Assembly (NCBI RefSeq): GCF_045862785.1
Contig: NZ_BQXO01000002.1
Coordinates: 62,001 to 126,000 of the forward strand
Length of the DNA stretch: 64,000 bases
Source: Furfurilactobacillus curtus
GTDB taxonomy: Bacteria; Bacillota; Bacilli; Lactobacillales; Lactobacillaceae
Direction: 5' to 3'
Part shown: piece by piece, positions 16,172 to 25,626 of the stretch
Layout: every line of letters starts with the position of its first letter
How positions within the stretch are numbered: the first letter of the stretch is position 1
Made by a program: the position numbers and the translations under genes
Notes under the pieces: generated by a model
What the model saw: the letters and a program-made list of their open reading frames with translations, nothing else
Told to the model about the DNA's origin: nothing
Databases searched by the model: none

Positions 16172-17914
16172 ATGATGAGATTACAAGAAACCAAAAAAAG
16201 GCACTCCGCTGCGGGTACATTTGTTTTGCTTGGGATTAGTATGGGGCTGCTAGTCATGGTGGGCTGGTGTGTGGCTCGAATGGACGTTCCATTAGGTCAG
16301 TTACCTACACAACATTATTTAGATACGGTGCGGCAGGGCAGCTACTTTACCTTAGCCAATTTAGCAGAAGCCTCGTTGAGAACGACGACACGATTGTTTA
16401 TCGGCCTAATTTGGTCACTATTATTCTCAATTATCTTTGGTGTTCTGGCAGCGCGATGCAAGCCGGCTCGGCACGTCATTTTGCCATTAGTTAATTTATT
16501 GGAATCCGTTCCGCTGTTAGGTTTTTTAACATTCACCACAGCGTGGTTCATGGGATTGTTTCCCAATAATGTCCTCGGTGTGGAAGCTGTCGCGACCTTT
16601 GGTGTTTTTACCGCTCAGGCATGGAACATCATGCTATCGCTTTATCAATCGCTACGGGTGACTCCACATGAGCTTCTGGAGGTAACTGATCAATTTGGTT
16701 GTAATCAGTGGCAACGTTTTTGGCGATTGGAGTTACCTTATGCGACACCGGGAATTTTATGGAATGTCGTCATTTCTCAATCGGCCGCTTGGTTTGCTCT
16801 TGTTGCCTGCGAACAAGCATCGGTTGCGGTGCCGCGAACAGAAACATTCATTTTACCGGGGATTGGTTCTTATTTACAGATTGCTTTAGATCGATCTAAT
16901 TTTGGCGCGGTTCTAAGTGCAGTTGCAGCGATGGTCATTTGTGTTTTGGTCGTAAATGTGCTCATTTTTCAGCCTTTGATTAAAGCGACAGCCAACTACA
17001 AATACGGCACTAGTAGTGCGGAATCATTTTCCCCGCAATCAGCTATTTATGATTTATTGAAGGGGGCCAAGTTACCAAGCGACAGCCAACGTTTGGGCCG
17101 ATCAATCAGAACCTGGTGGCTATTCACGCTACCGCAAACTTGGATCATGAGGCAGATTACAAGAACAATTCGTCGTTTGAAAAGGTTAGCGACACTGTGG
17201 ACGATCTTATGGTATGGCGTTTTAACCGGGTTAATAACTTGGTTGGCTGTTTTTTTGGCTGGCTATTTAGACTGGCCTAAATGGCAAACCTTGCTTGATT
17301 GGACACTGCTGACAACAGGACGCGTCGTGTTAGCTGTGATTATGTCCGCGGTGATTTTCATTCCGTTGGCGATTTGGGTAGCCAGTACGCCTACCCGGTT
17401 GAGCCGTATGCAACCAATCGGACAAGTGGTTGGTTCAATTCCATCTGATGTCTATGTACCGATCGTGGTTGTCATCATTGCGGTAACTGGTTCTAGCCAT
17501 CAATGGTGGGTGTTGCCACTGATCATGACTGGGACGCAGTGGTATTTCTTCTTTAATGTCATTGCTGGCTATCTTGCGATTCCAAATGACATTCATGAGG
17601 TCACCCATGTTTTTCACTTAACCGGTTGGCGATGGTGGATCCAATTTCTCATTCCATCCATCTTTCCTTATCTCATTACAGCGATTATTAACGCTGCTGG
17701 AGCTGCTTGGAATGCGGATATTGCCGCTGAGTTAATTACATGGGGCACTAAAACATATGCCATTTCCGGTCTGGGTGCTTACGTTGCCAAAAATGTTGAT
17801 AATAAACCAGCTGAGGCAACCGGTGTCTTGATTATCTGTGGCATGGTTGGCCTTTGCGTCATCTTTGTTTGGCAGCCGCTGTATCGGTTTGCCGAACGAC
17901 GATTCCATTATTGA
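16172..17914 (+). CDS. Fused two-domain ABC permease, NitT/TauT type
   Basis: Membrane part of an importer. The 580-residue protein carries two BPD_transp_1 domains in one chain, about 60-280 and 370-575. Each has an EAA-like loop (LLEVTDQFGCNQWQRFWRLE and DIHEVTHVFHLTGWRWWIQ), where most NitT/TauT systems use one-domain dimers. The ATPase gene follows 18 bp after the stop. No substrate-binding protein is encoded nearby. It lies 160 bp after the M-box terminator, so magnesium status probably controls it. The substrate is unknown. Confidence 0.88.
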   Translation: MMRLQETKKRHSAAGTFVLLGISMGLLVMVGWCVARMDVPLGQLPTQHYLDTVRQGSYFTLANLAEASLRTTTRLFIGLIWSLLFSIIFGVLAARCKPARHVILPLVNLLESVPLLGFLTFTTAWFMGLFPNNVLGVEAVATFGVFTAQAWNIMLSLYQSLRVTPHELLEVTDQFGCNQWQRFWRLELPYATPGILWNVVISQSAAWFALVACEQASVAVPRTETFILPGIGSYLQIALDRSNFGAVLSAVAAMVICVLVVNVLIFQPLIKATANYKYGTSSAESFSPQSAIYDLLKGAKLPSDSQRLGRSIRTWWLFTLPQTWIMRQITRTIRRLKRLATLWTILWYGVLTGLITWLAVFLAGYLDWPKWQTLLDWTLLTTGRVVLAVIMSAVIFIPLAIWVASTPTRLSRMQPIGQVVGSIPSDVYVPIVVVIIAVTGSSHQWWVLPLIMTGTQWYFFFNVIAGYLAIPNDIHEVTHVFHLTGWRWWIQFLIPSIFPYLITAIINAAGAAWNADIAAELITWGTKTYAISGLGAYVAKNVDNKPAEATGVLIICGMVGLCVIFVWQPLYRFAERRFHY

Positions 17915-17932
17915 GTAAGGAGGGTGTTTGCA

Positions 17933-18715
17933 ATGAAAAACGATGTTTTATTAACAGTGGAACGCGTGTCAAAAACGTTTGTTCAACGGGAACAGGCAGC
18001 GGAAAAAACGGTCTTAAATAATATCTGTCTACAGGTGTCAGGACATCAATTTGTCAGTATTTTAGGTCATTCAGGTGTCGGTAAGTCAACGCTATTGCGC
18101 ATGATTGCTGGGCTGATGCAGCCCACATCTGGTGTTGTGACCTTTGAGCATCAACTTGTAACTGAACCCAGTCGCCGAATGAGTATGGTGTTTCAAAATT
18201 TTGCACTCTTTCCTTGGTTAACCGTACGCAAAAACATTTCCTTTGGTTTGGAGGGACAACCAGGGTTAAGTAGGCAAGCGATTAATGACCGCGTAACACA
18301 GCTAATCGAATTGATTGGTTTAGTTGGATTGGACGATGTTTACCCTCATGAGTTATCAGGCGGCATGAAGCAACGCGTGGGGTTTGCCCGAGCATTAGCT
18401 GTAAATCCAGACTTACTTTTACTTGATGAGCCGTTTTCCGCATTAGATGTATTAATCGGTCAGCAGCTCAGCCAAGACTTCATTCGATTGTGGGAGCAAA
18501 ATTTACTTCAAACCCAATCCATTATTATGGTGACCCACAATATCGAAGAAGCGGTGCGATTATCGGACGTGGTCTATGTTTTAGGTGGCACACCGGGTGA
18601 GGTTGTGCGAGTTTATTATCTCAATCAACCTAGAAACGAACGGACAATGCAACAAATTATGCAGAAAACGATTGAAATCACGAATCAATTTAAACACGAT
18701 ATGCAGTCCGAATAA
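17933..18715 (+). CDS. ABC transporter ATP-binding protein, NitT/TauT (SsuB/TauB) type
   Basis: Energises the preceding permease. The 260-residue ATPase has Walker A GHSGVGKST, Q-loop VFQNFALFPWL, signature LSGGMKQR and Walker B LLLLDEPFSALD, then the switch His in VTHNIEEAV. Start chosen at ATG 17933, eight bases after AAGGAGGG; the in-frame GTG at 17924 lies inside the ribosome site. It is followed closely by the LCP gene, which may share the transcript. Confidence 0.93.
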   Translation: MKNDVLLTVERVSKTFVQREQAAEKTVLNNICLQVSGHQFVSILGHSGVGKSTLLRMIAGLMQPTSGVVTFEHQLVTEPSRRMSMVFQNFALFPWLTVRKNISFGLEGQPGLSRQAINDRVTQLIELIGLVGLDDVYPHELSGGMKQRVGFARALAVNPDLLLLDEPFSALDVLIGQQLSQDFIRLWEQNLLQTQSIIMVTHNIEEAVRLSDVVYVLGGTPGEVVRVYYLNQPRNERTMQQIMQKTIEITNQFKHDMQSE

Positions 18716-18734
18716 GAACGGGGGAATTGGAAAG

Positions 18735-19895
18735 ATGAATCGCCTTCAAATGCACAATCAACGGCGTAAGCGATTAATTACGCTTGTCATAACGCTTTGC
18801 TGTTTAATTCTCATTGCTTTTACGGTTGAAGGAATTCAATTTTTCCGGATGCTACATTCTTTTCATGAAAAGAATGTGATTGAACGGCGCCAGCCTTTAG
18901 CCAAACAGTCAGTGACAACATTTTTATTGCTCGGTTTAGACAATAGTGGCAAACGGCGGCTTTCAACGACGCGTACCGATGGCATGATGGTGGCGGTTGT
19001 TAATCGACATACGAAAACGATCACGTTATGTAGCCTATTGCGGGATACCTTTACAAAGATTTATTCGCAACAATATCATGGATACCAGCGAATTGAGGCA
19101 GCATATACCTATGGTGGCGATGCCGCTGCAGTAGCGACAGTGGAACACTTTTTGAAATTACCAATCGATTATTACACTACAGTTAACTGGGATGGTTTTA
19201 TTAAAGCGATTGATGACGTTGGTCCGCTCAAAGTGAAAGTTGATCGACCTTTCGTTGGACAAAGTTATTGGGGCCGACCGGTTAAATTTAAGGCTGGAAT
19301 GCAACCAATGAGTGGTGCGAGAGCATTAGCATACGCTAGAGAACGGCATGTGGATAATGATCAATATCGTGGTTTTCGACAGCAAGCCGTCTTATGTGCA
19401 TTGATTAAGCGATTAAATCAAGGACAGCTCGTGACCCATGGTAATCAAGTCATGCACGATTTAAAGGGGCAGTTACGAACGAACCTGACTGAAAGCGAAT
19501 TGGTTAGCTTGATGAAGCAGCATGCAGCATTCCAACATTATCAGATAAAGCGGCTGACCTTCCAGTGGCGAACATTTGATACGAGTGGGCGTAGTATGGT
19601 CGAAGTTTATCCAGATAGTCAGGACCATGTGGCTCAAGAATTACAAGCCGCCGCTGGGCTGCGACGGCCACTACCTGATCGACCGTTCTTAACTAACGGA
19701 CATTATCGTTACGCGACTGATGAAACAGTTCAGACGATCGCCAGCGAAAGGAAGGAAGATACTGCTTACGGGCAACTCCATACTTATGTTGGTCATGCTG
19801 GTAACACCAAAACAGGCCGATTACCGATTGAAGTGCAGCTTGAAAATGGTTTCAGAGCATCGGATCAGACAAGCACGAACTACCGTGTTCGATGA
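18735..19895 (+). CDS. LytR-CpsA-Psr (LCP) family cell-wall ligase
   Basis: Extracellular membrane-anchored phosphotransferase that attaches teichoic acids or polysaccharides to peptidoglycan. It has 386 residues: a short basic N-terminus, one transmembrane helix (about 15-37), then the LCP domain with LLLGLDNSG, TRTDGMMVAVVNRHTK, LCSLLRDTF and YARERHVDNDQYRGFRQQ, which carry the acidic and Arg residues binding polyprenyl phosphate. ATG 18735 follows GGGGGAA; the longer frame from 18585 overlaps the ATPase gene in another frame and is not used. Confidence 0.92.
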   Translation: MNRLQMHNQRRKRLITLVITLCCLILIAFTVEGIQFFRMLHSFHEKNVIERRQPLAKQSVTTFLLLGLDNSGKRRLSTTRTDGMMVAVVNRHTKTITLCSLLRDTFTKIYSQQYHGYQRIEAAYTYGGDAAAVATVEHFLKLPIDYYTTVNWDGFIKAIDDVGPLKVKVDRPFVGQSYWGRPVKFKAGMQPMSGARALAYARERHVDNDQYRGFRQQAVLCALIKRLNQGQLVTHGNQVMHDLKGQLRTNLTESELVSLMKQHAAFQHYQIKRLTFQWRTFDTSGRSMVEVYPDSQDHVAQELQAAAGLRRPLPDRPFLTNGHYRYATDETVQTIASERKEDTAYGQLHTYVGHAGNTKTGRLPIEVQLENGFRASDQTSTNYRVR

Positions 19896-19961
19896 ATATC
19901 ATCGCCAATGATTCCCACCAGGAAGAGGGGGAGTAGTAAATGAAATAAAGGGGGGATGTAA

Positions 19962-20612
19962 ATGCAAACGGAATTCCACACAAAAAGAGAATTTGGGCTT
20001 TTCTTGACGTTTATTGGTGGTGCGATGGACGCATTTACATTTATTAAATACAATGCTTTTCCGGTTGCGCAAAGTGGCAACTTGATTATCGGTATTTACG
20101 ATCTATATAACCGTAATGTTGCACAGGCAATTTATAAATTTGCGGCAGTAATCGCTTTTTTCGCCGGAGTTGTCTTTACTAATTTGTGCCGACTCTTTGT
20201 GGAACAACGATTGAAAGATGATCGATTTTATCTGAGCGTGCTCGTTATTGAAGCAATTACATTTGGGATTGTTGGGCTCCCAATGGTGATTTTGCACCTG
20301 CACCTTGTACTACCCGTGATTGCTTTTGTTGTGTCGATGCAGTGGACACTGTTTAACACGATGGAAGGTCAGAGTTATGTCAATTTGTATGTGTCAGGAA
20401 ATATTAAAGGATTAGCTTCTGAAGTCGTTTTGTTCCTATTCGGCAAGGCAAACTTGCAAAATTTAGGACGCTATTTATTACTAACGATCTTTTTTGTTCT
20501 TGGCGCTATCAGTGCGTCATTAATGTTATGGATTGGTGGTGGCTCACTAGCGGCTTTCTGGATTGGCGGCTTATTTTTAGGCTTGACTGCGGTAGCTTGG
20601 TCAACGATTTGA
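19962..20612 (+). CDS. DUF1275 (YoaK-type) integral membrane protein
   Basis: A 216-residue protein with about six transmembrane segments. The N-terminus FGLFLTFIGGAMDAFTF and the later AQSGNLIIG are typical of the DUF1275/YoaK family, whose function is not established. A GGGGGG-rich ribosome site precedes ATG 19962. It is a single gene 66 bp after the LCP gene. Confidence 0.85.
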   Translation: MQTEFHTKREFGLFLTFIGGAMDAFTFIKYNAFPVAQSGNLIIGIYDLYNRNVAQAIYKFAAVIAFFAGVVFTNLCRLFVEQRLKDDRFYLSVLVIEAITFGIVGLPMVILHLHLVLPVIAFVVSMQWTLFNTMEGQSYVNLYVSGNIKGLASEVVLFLFGKANLQNLGRYLLLTIFFVLGAISASLMLWIGGGSLAAFWIGGLFLGLTAVAWSTI

Positions 20613-20923
20613 GGGGTGTCTAAATTTTTCAGGTACTAGACCAAGATGATCAGATTATCAAAATTATCCGTGGTTAAGTACGGCCGCATAGCTCAAAACA
20701 TCTAGACCAATTTGCGTATGATCGCTACTTTATTGTCAATTGTTCATCATAAATTATTGCGCAATTTGTTTATTATTGGGCGCGCTTCAAATTGATTTGT
20801 GATCGACATTTTACTGATTAATTTCCATAAAGTGGCGTTTTTTGTCTCAAAATGAGGAACCTGCTGCGCATGGTGAGGTTGGTAAATCTATGCTAGCCTA
20901 ACTTCATTGAAAGGAGGGTGTTT
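20613..20923. other. Intergenic gap with no clear gene
   Basis: An A/T-rich stretch of about 310 bp. Near 20625-20750 the + strand reads short peptide-like runs (FQVLDQDDQI, HLDQFAYDRYF) broken by stops, which may be a decayed gene; I cannot identify it. It should also hold the promoter of the WxL cluster. Confidence 0.4.
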
Positions 20924-21613
20924 ATGATTTCGAAAAAGTTAGCTACGACGTTGTTGTTACTTTCTAGTTTTGGAATGATGGGGGTTACAGGAACTAATGT
21001 AGCTCGGGCTGACAATTACTTGCCAGCGCAGGCCAACACAGAACCGAATGGAGATACAGGAACGGCAACGGGGAAGTCTGATGCGGTAGTCAATGTTTTG
21101 ACGGGGTATCTGGTCCTCGAAGCAGTGCCAGATATGAACTTCGGTGGAACGGTTCAAACAGCCAGTCCGGTTAAAGGCTTGCCATTGATTAGTAACCAAG
21201 GAATTATTGATGATGACGGGAATAACGCTGGGTTGTTAAAAGTCACTGATTCACGGACGCCTGGTGCTAAAGGTGAGGGGCATACGTGGAAGTTAACTGC
21301 TGCAGTTGATAAATTTACGTCACAAGATCCTAAATTTGCTGGCGGAAATGACTGGCAGATTAATTTGAAACAGAAAAATGGGCGGAATACCGGTAATGGT
21401 ATGCCATCATTGCTTACACCGTCGCTGATTTCTAACAATATGGCTCAAACGGTTATCCAAGCAAACGAGGGTAGAGGGAGTAACTCCACGTTGGTTTACT
21501 ACGACAAACCACAAACAGCCAGCTTAGATATGCCTGGAAACATTCCAACTGGTCAATATAGTGCACCAATTACTTGGACGTTAAACGCAGCCGTCACTGC
21601 GGAAAGTAATTAA
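20924..21613 (+). CDS. Small WxL-domain cell-surface protein
   Basis: Secreted protein that binds peptidoglycan non-covalently through a WxL domain. The 229-residue product has a signal peptide ending VARA (about 1-29). It has two WxL-family signatures, an early NFGGTVQTAS-like segment and the C-terminal motif TGQYSAPITWTLNAA with the W-x-L triad. ATG 20924 is six bases after AAGGAGG; the GTG at 20918 lies inside the ribosome site. It is the first gene of the surface cluster. Confidence 0.9.
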   Translation: MISKKLATTLLLLSSFGMMGVTGTNVARADNYLPAQANTEPNGDTGTATGKSDAVVNVLTGYLVLEAVPDMNFGGTVQTASPVKGLPLISNQGIIDDDGNNAGLLKVTDSRTPGAKGEGHTWKLTAAVDKFTSQDPKFAGGNDWQINLKQKNGRNTGNGMPSLLTPSLISNNMAQTVIQANEGRGSNSTLVYYDKPQTASLDMPGNIPTGQYSAPITWTLNAAVTAESN

Positions 21614-21631
21614 GGTAATTACCTGTCTTAG

Positions 21632-21665
21632 GGGGATTGTTGTTAACAGCAATTCCCTTTTTGTT
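21632..21665 (+). terminator. Terminator after the small WxL gene
   Basis: GGGGATTGTTGTTAACAGCAATTCCC is an almost perfect inverted repeat followed by a T-rich tail. It would uncouple this abundant surface protein from the downstream genes. Confidence 0.75.
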
Positions 21666-21695
21666 AAATTTAATGACCTAATATGGAGACGAGTT

Positions 21696-22745
21696 ATGGA
21701 AATTGGGGGGCATTATCAAGCAATTAATTTACACAAAGTATATGGCCTATTGATCCTTGCCTTAGCAATGTTATGTCAGGTGATCGTTGCGCGAGCGGAT
21801 ACCCAGACTGACCCAGGAATTAATCTTGCGTTGGCCCCTGTTTATCCCCAAAACCAACTGATGAAAAATAACATTTTCGATGTGCACGTGGTTCCGCGGC
21901 AAAGGCAGAAATTAACGCTAAAAGTAATCAATTTAGCTAATCGTGAGCAAACAATTAAAGTTATCCCGCGAACAGCTTATACAAATGATGCTGGCATTAT
22001 TTCTCTGGATCGCCAGCGAATTCCGGCAGATAAAACATTGAAGCAGCCGTTTAGTCATTTAGTGGTAGAGAAAAGCCAGCGACGTAAACTGACTCCTAGA
22101 AAAGTCCAATACCTAACCTTTACGGTTAAAGTGCCTAAACGTCGCTTTGAAGGCGTCGTTGTTGGTGGTTTTTACGTTCAAGTGCTTGCTAAAAAAGGCC
22201 ATGATCGGCATAAAGGCATCACGATTAACAATCGTTTTGCTTACGCCATGCCAGTTGTTTTAAAAGAGCAGCAGCAAACTGCTCGACCAAAATTACGGTT
22301 AGGTTCAATTAAAAAGCCGTCTAAATTACGTCAAAAAATCGTCGTAAAAAGTGTTTTACACAATCTGCGACCAGCCATTATTAGCGGCATGAAAATCGAT
22401 TCAACTATCAATCGGAAAAAAGATGGTAAAAAGGTTGGCCAGACACATGTCAAGAATTACGAAATGGCGCCTAATTCCAACTTTTCATTCACCAATCATT
22501 GGCAGAATAAAAGCATTTTACCTGGTACTTATCGTTTACGAATCGATGCTAAAGCGGTCAATGGTCGATGGCACTTAGAACGGGATTTTCACATTACGTG
22601 GCGTGATTCATTAGGTTACTACAATCAGGCACACCCATCAGTAAAGTACATTCTTTTGGGATTATTACTCCTGCTGTTGCTATTAATTATTGTGCTGGTT
22701 TATCGACGTCGGCAGCGTGAACAGTCAGGTAATCGCCAGGGGTAG
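21696..22745 (+). CDS. DUF916/DUF3324 WxL-interacting membrane protein
   Basis: Partner protein of WxL proteins. It has 349 residues: a signal peptide ending ARAD (about 1-34), a DUF916 beta-sandwich (about 40-160, starting INLALAPVYPQNQ), a DUF3324 domain (about 165-300), one C-terminal transmembrane helix (about 312-335) and a basic tail RRRQREQ. This is the CscA-like architecture thought to tether or present WxL proteins at the membrane. The downstream WxL gene starts 43 bp later, so they are probably co-expressed. Confidence 0.9.
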   Translation: MEIGGHYQAINLHKVYGLLILALAMLCQVIVARADTQTDPGINLALAPVYPQNQLMKNNIFDVHVVPRQRQKLTLKVINLANREQTIKVIPRTAYTNDAGIISLDRQRIPADKTLKQPFSHLVVEKSQRRKLTPRKVQYLTFTVKVPKRRFEGVVVGGFYVQVLAKKGHDRHKGITINNRFAYAMPVVLKEQQQTARPKLRLGSIKKPSKLRQKIVVKSVLHNLRPAIISGMKIDSTINRKKDGKKVGQTHVKNYEMAPNSNFSFTNHWQNKSILPGTYRLRIDAKAVNGRWHLERDFHITWRDSLGYYNQAHPSVKYILLGLLLLLLLLIIVLVYRRRQREQSGNRQG

Positions 22746-22788
22746 CGCACGAATGAACTTTGTAATGATGAAGTCAGGTGAAATCAAT

Positions 22789-24729
22789 ATGAAATTCACA
22801 AAGTCAATGTTTGATAAGACAGTAATTGTTATCTTGAATTTATTAACGGCTGGGTTAGTCGGACTGTCAATCACGACAACGATTTTTGCGAAAGAGCAGG
22901 CCACCGAAACTTCCATGAGTCAAACAAGTGGTACAGGCACGTCGGATGATTTAATTAGCGGTGATTCAAAGTCTAGCCTCGTTAAGGATCCATTAGCGGA
23001 CCTTAGTTCTAATCTTGAAACACAGCCGCGACAATCGCAAAACGAAGCTAAGTCGCGGGTCAAACGTGATGTGGGTGCACAAACTCAGCTAAAAAATGTT
23101 GGCGAACATGCGTGGTCCGATTTTCAACCAGTATTCGTGGATGGAGTCAGTCAGGTACCAAGTATTCAATCAAATAACGTGGCAGTTCCTGGTAAGAATG
23201 CATTTACGCCGTTATTGACTAAGGACACCCGTTATTATGATGAAAAGACGGGTATGCAGCTACCAAATGGGATTTCGCCGGCATATCCGGGTCCTTACGC
23301 GATGCGGGTGACGCACATTGGATATTACAAGGGTCAAGAGCTAGATATGATTTACACGATTTTGGCTTCTCGAAGCGATAAAACGATTCGTAATGCAACG
23401 ATGTATACATTCACCGCTGGTTGGCATGTGCCAGATAAGTTCCTATTTCAAAGCACATTTGGTGGGGGGCTTAAGAGCGGCGCGAGCTATGTAAATACGG
23501 TTCAATTCGTGAAGGCGGGGACGAATACACCGGTTCAGGTTTCAGGAACTTGGACGTATGGGGCGCTTTCTTGGAATAAATTTAGTGTTATGAATATGAA
23601 TCAGTATGACGGTGGTCGAGGTCCAGCAGACAGTAAGATTTTATTTTATGATGCCAAGGCTTACAACGAGACGGGAGCTCTGTATATTACTGCTAATCGC
23701 GGTACTGGTGATAGTACACAAGCAACATCACGATTTTCAGAACAATTTACAACCGATAAAGACGGGATTTACTACATGATTATTCAAAAGCCAAGTAGTT
23801 ACGTCTCACTGGATGTTGCCTATACGAGTCTATTTCCAGCAGCGATATCGCCTGTTGATTTACCAGACCCTGAAATAACCGGCGTAGATAATAAAAACAA
23901 AGATCAGCAATTTAAAATCAGCTGGGATGCCATTCAAACATTGCCCAACCAACCCAGTTCTGCTGCGCTTAATGCATTTAAGTTAACGGGTGATTTACCC
24001 CCCTTGGCTAATATAAAAGAAAATGGCATCACAATTAATGATGTCACGACTGGTACCGATCTTACAGGACAGTTTAATATCACAGTCGCCGATGGGAAGT
24101 ATCAATTAGTTGCTCGAGTACCTAGTGCTTTGATGAACCGGGTGATCAAAATTAGCTTTTCAGGCAAACTAGATGTCAATGATCCAGAGCTATTGAAACA
24201 CTTAACAACCGATCCAGATGGAGATCCTGCCATTAAATTGGATGCTTCAATTAGCAATGATTACATTTTGTTTGCTCAACATTACATCTCGCCGGTTCAT
24301 AAGAGTAGTGCCTATGTTGGGTGGTCATTCTCCGGTATTCAAATCGAGCCCGCCAAAATGCTTAATTTTGGCAATGTTTTTTCCGCCGGTCGCTATAGCC
24401 TCCATGAGGTACCTAATCCAGTCGTAAAAGTGGTTGATAATCGGCTTAAAAAAACGGCAGCCCAGTTAGAGTTATCTCAAGTAACGCCAATTATCAATAA
24501 CAACGCGCAAGAAGCCTTGAATGCCCGCTTGTTAGCGCCCGCAGTTACTGGCGAATTAACACCTTTGACCGCAGACCCATTAATTGTCGAAAAAAGCCGC
24601 GGGGCACTGCCTAACCTCGTTTGGAATGGTCATCAGGGGAAAGCACTTCAATTGATTTTGAATCAAATGCCGAATACGACAGGTCAATTCCAAACCACGC
24701 TTGACTGGACCGTTCGCTCCGGTGATTAG
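22789..24729 (+). CDS. Large WxL-domain surface protein
   Basis: A 646-residue secreted protein. It has a signal peptide (about 1-32), a Ser/Thr-rich region and a KSRVKRDV segment. A large central ectodomain follows with immunoglobulin-like or adhesin-like character, and the C-terminal WxL domain ends LDWTVRSGD. ATG 22789 follows AGGTGA. The alternative ATG at 22753 overlaps less conserved sequence and the frame from 22690 overlaps the previous gene. The likely role is attachment or surface-complex formation. Confidence 0.87.
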   Translation: MKFTKSMFDKTVIVILNLLTAGLVGLSITTTIFAKEQATETSMSQTSGTGTSDDLISGDSKSSLVKDPLADLSSNLETQPRQSQNEAKSRVKRDVGAQTQLKNVGEHAWSDFQPVFVDGVSQVPSIQSNNVAVPGKNAFTPLLTKDTRYYDEKTGMQLPNGISPAYPGPYAMRVTHIGYYKGQELDMIYTILASRSDKTIRNATMYTFTAGWHVPDKFLFQSTFGGGLKSGASYVNTVQFVKAGTNTPVQVSGTWTYGALSWNKFSVMNMNQYDGGRGPADSKILFYDAKAYNETGALYITANRGTGDSTQATSRFSEQFTTDKDGIYYMIIQKPSSYVSLDVAYTSLFPAAISPVDLPDPEITGVDNKNKDQQFKISWDAIQTLPNQPSSAALNAFKLTGDLPPLANIKENGITINDVTTGTDLTGQFNITVADGKYQLVARVPSALMNRVIKISFSGKLDVNDPELLKHLTTDPDGDPAIKLDASISNDYILFAQHYISPVHKSSAYVGWSFSGIQIEPAKMLNFGNVFSAGRYSLHEVPNPVVKVVDNRLKKTAAQLELSQVTPIINNNAQEALNARLLAPAVTGELTPLTADPLIVEKSRGALPNLVWNGHQGKALQLILNQMPNTTGQFQTTLDWTVRSGD

Positions 24730-24748
24730 TTGCTTAAAGGTGAGTAAA

Positions 24749-25573
24749 ATGCGCATTAGGTTCATTGTGACTTGCTTGACGTTAATAACGGTAATGCTAT
24801 TTGTGGGAAATTATGTTGTTACTGCGGCTGGAAAAGACTCGTTTAGTGTGATGCCGCTTCAATATGGCCTACCACAAAAGCGAAGCGTTACGGATTATTA
24901 TTCACTCTTCGTGAAAGGTGGGCATGAGTATCAGGTTACTGCGCTCATTCATAATAACGGGAAACATCAGTTAGTTGTTAATGCGCGTTTGCTTGGATCA
25001 GCAACTAGCGCAAAGGGGACGATTACGTACCATAACCGATCTACAGGAAAATTAGGCAAGCAAAACAGCTTTCGTCGTTTTATCATCGGTCCGACTAGTA
25101 AGCAAATTAAAGTTAAGGCCCATGGAAATCAAATCGTGACGTTTCATTTGAAAGCGCCAAAATATCGACATGGAACTTATTTAGGAGCACTGGCTGTTTC
25201 TGGCACGGTTCATTCAAATGAATTAGTGCGAAATCGCGTTACGTATCTTAAAAGTATTGAGCTATCTTACAGTCACATTTTATGGAAGAATCGGCGGCTT
25301 AATCTGCGAATGAGAACGCCGGTTAAACATGGTGTACGGCAATTGATCGTTGTTAATGCTAAAGCGCGAATTATCAGCCATGTAACCTTGACAATTCGGA
25401 CCCGTACTCATGGACGGATATTGTATCGGCAACGTGATTTTAGTATGGCTCCGCTAACTAAATGGCAGGTTCCTCTAGGGAAGAAGGGGGCAGCGGGTCA
25501 TGAATCGATGGTTGTAACCTTAACGAAAGGCCACCGCACATTGGCTAAGATTCACGAATGGGGATGTAAGTAA
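24749..25573 (+). CDS. Secreted DUF916-type protein without C-terminal anchor
   Basis: A 275-residue protein with an N-terminal hydrophobic signal (about 3-25) and a DUF916-like domain opening FSVMPLQYGLPQKRSV. It lacks the C-terminal transmembrane helix seen in the other WxL-interacting gene of this cluster, ending EWGCK. ATG 24749 follows AAAGGTGAG. It may be a short paralogue or a truncated one; the reading frame itself is intact. Confidence 0.75.
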   Translation: MRIRFIVTCLTLITVMLFVGNYVVTAAGKDSFSVMPLQYGLPQKRSVTDYYSLFVKGGHEYQVTALIHNNGKHQLVVNARLLGSATSAKGTITYHNRSTGKLGKQNSFRRFIIGPTSKQIKVKAHGNQIVTFHLKAPKYRHGTYLGALAVSGTVHSNELVRNRVTYLKSIELSYSHILWKNRRLNLRMRTPVKHGVRQLIVVNAKARIISHVTLTIRTRTHGRILYRQRDFSMAPLTKWQVPLGKKGAAGHESMVVTLTKGHRTLAKIHEWGCK

Positions 25574-25626
25574 AACTCGATTGAAAATAAAGCCATCACG
25601 GCTAAAAAAATTGTTGGAGGTGCCGG

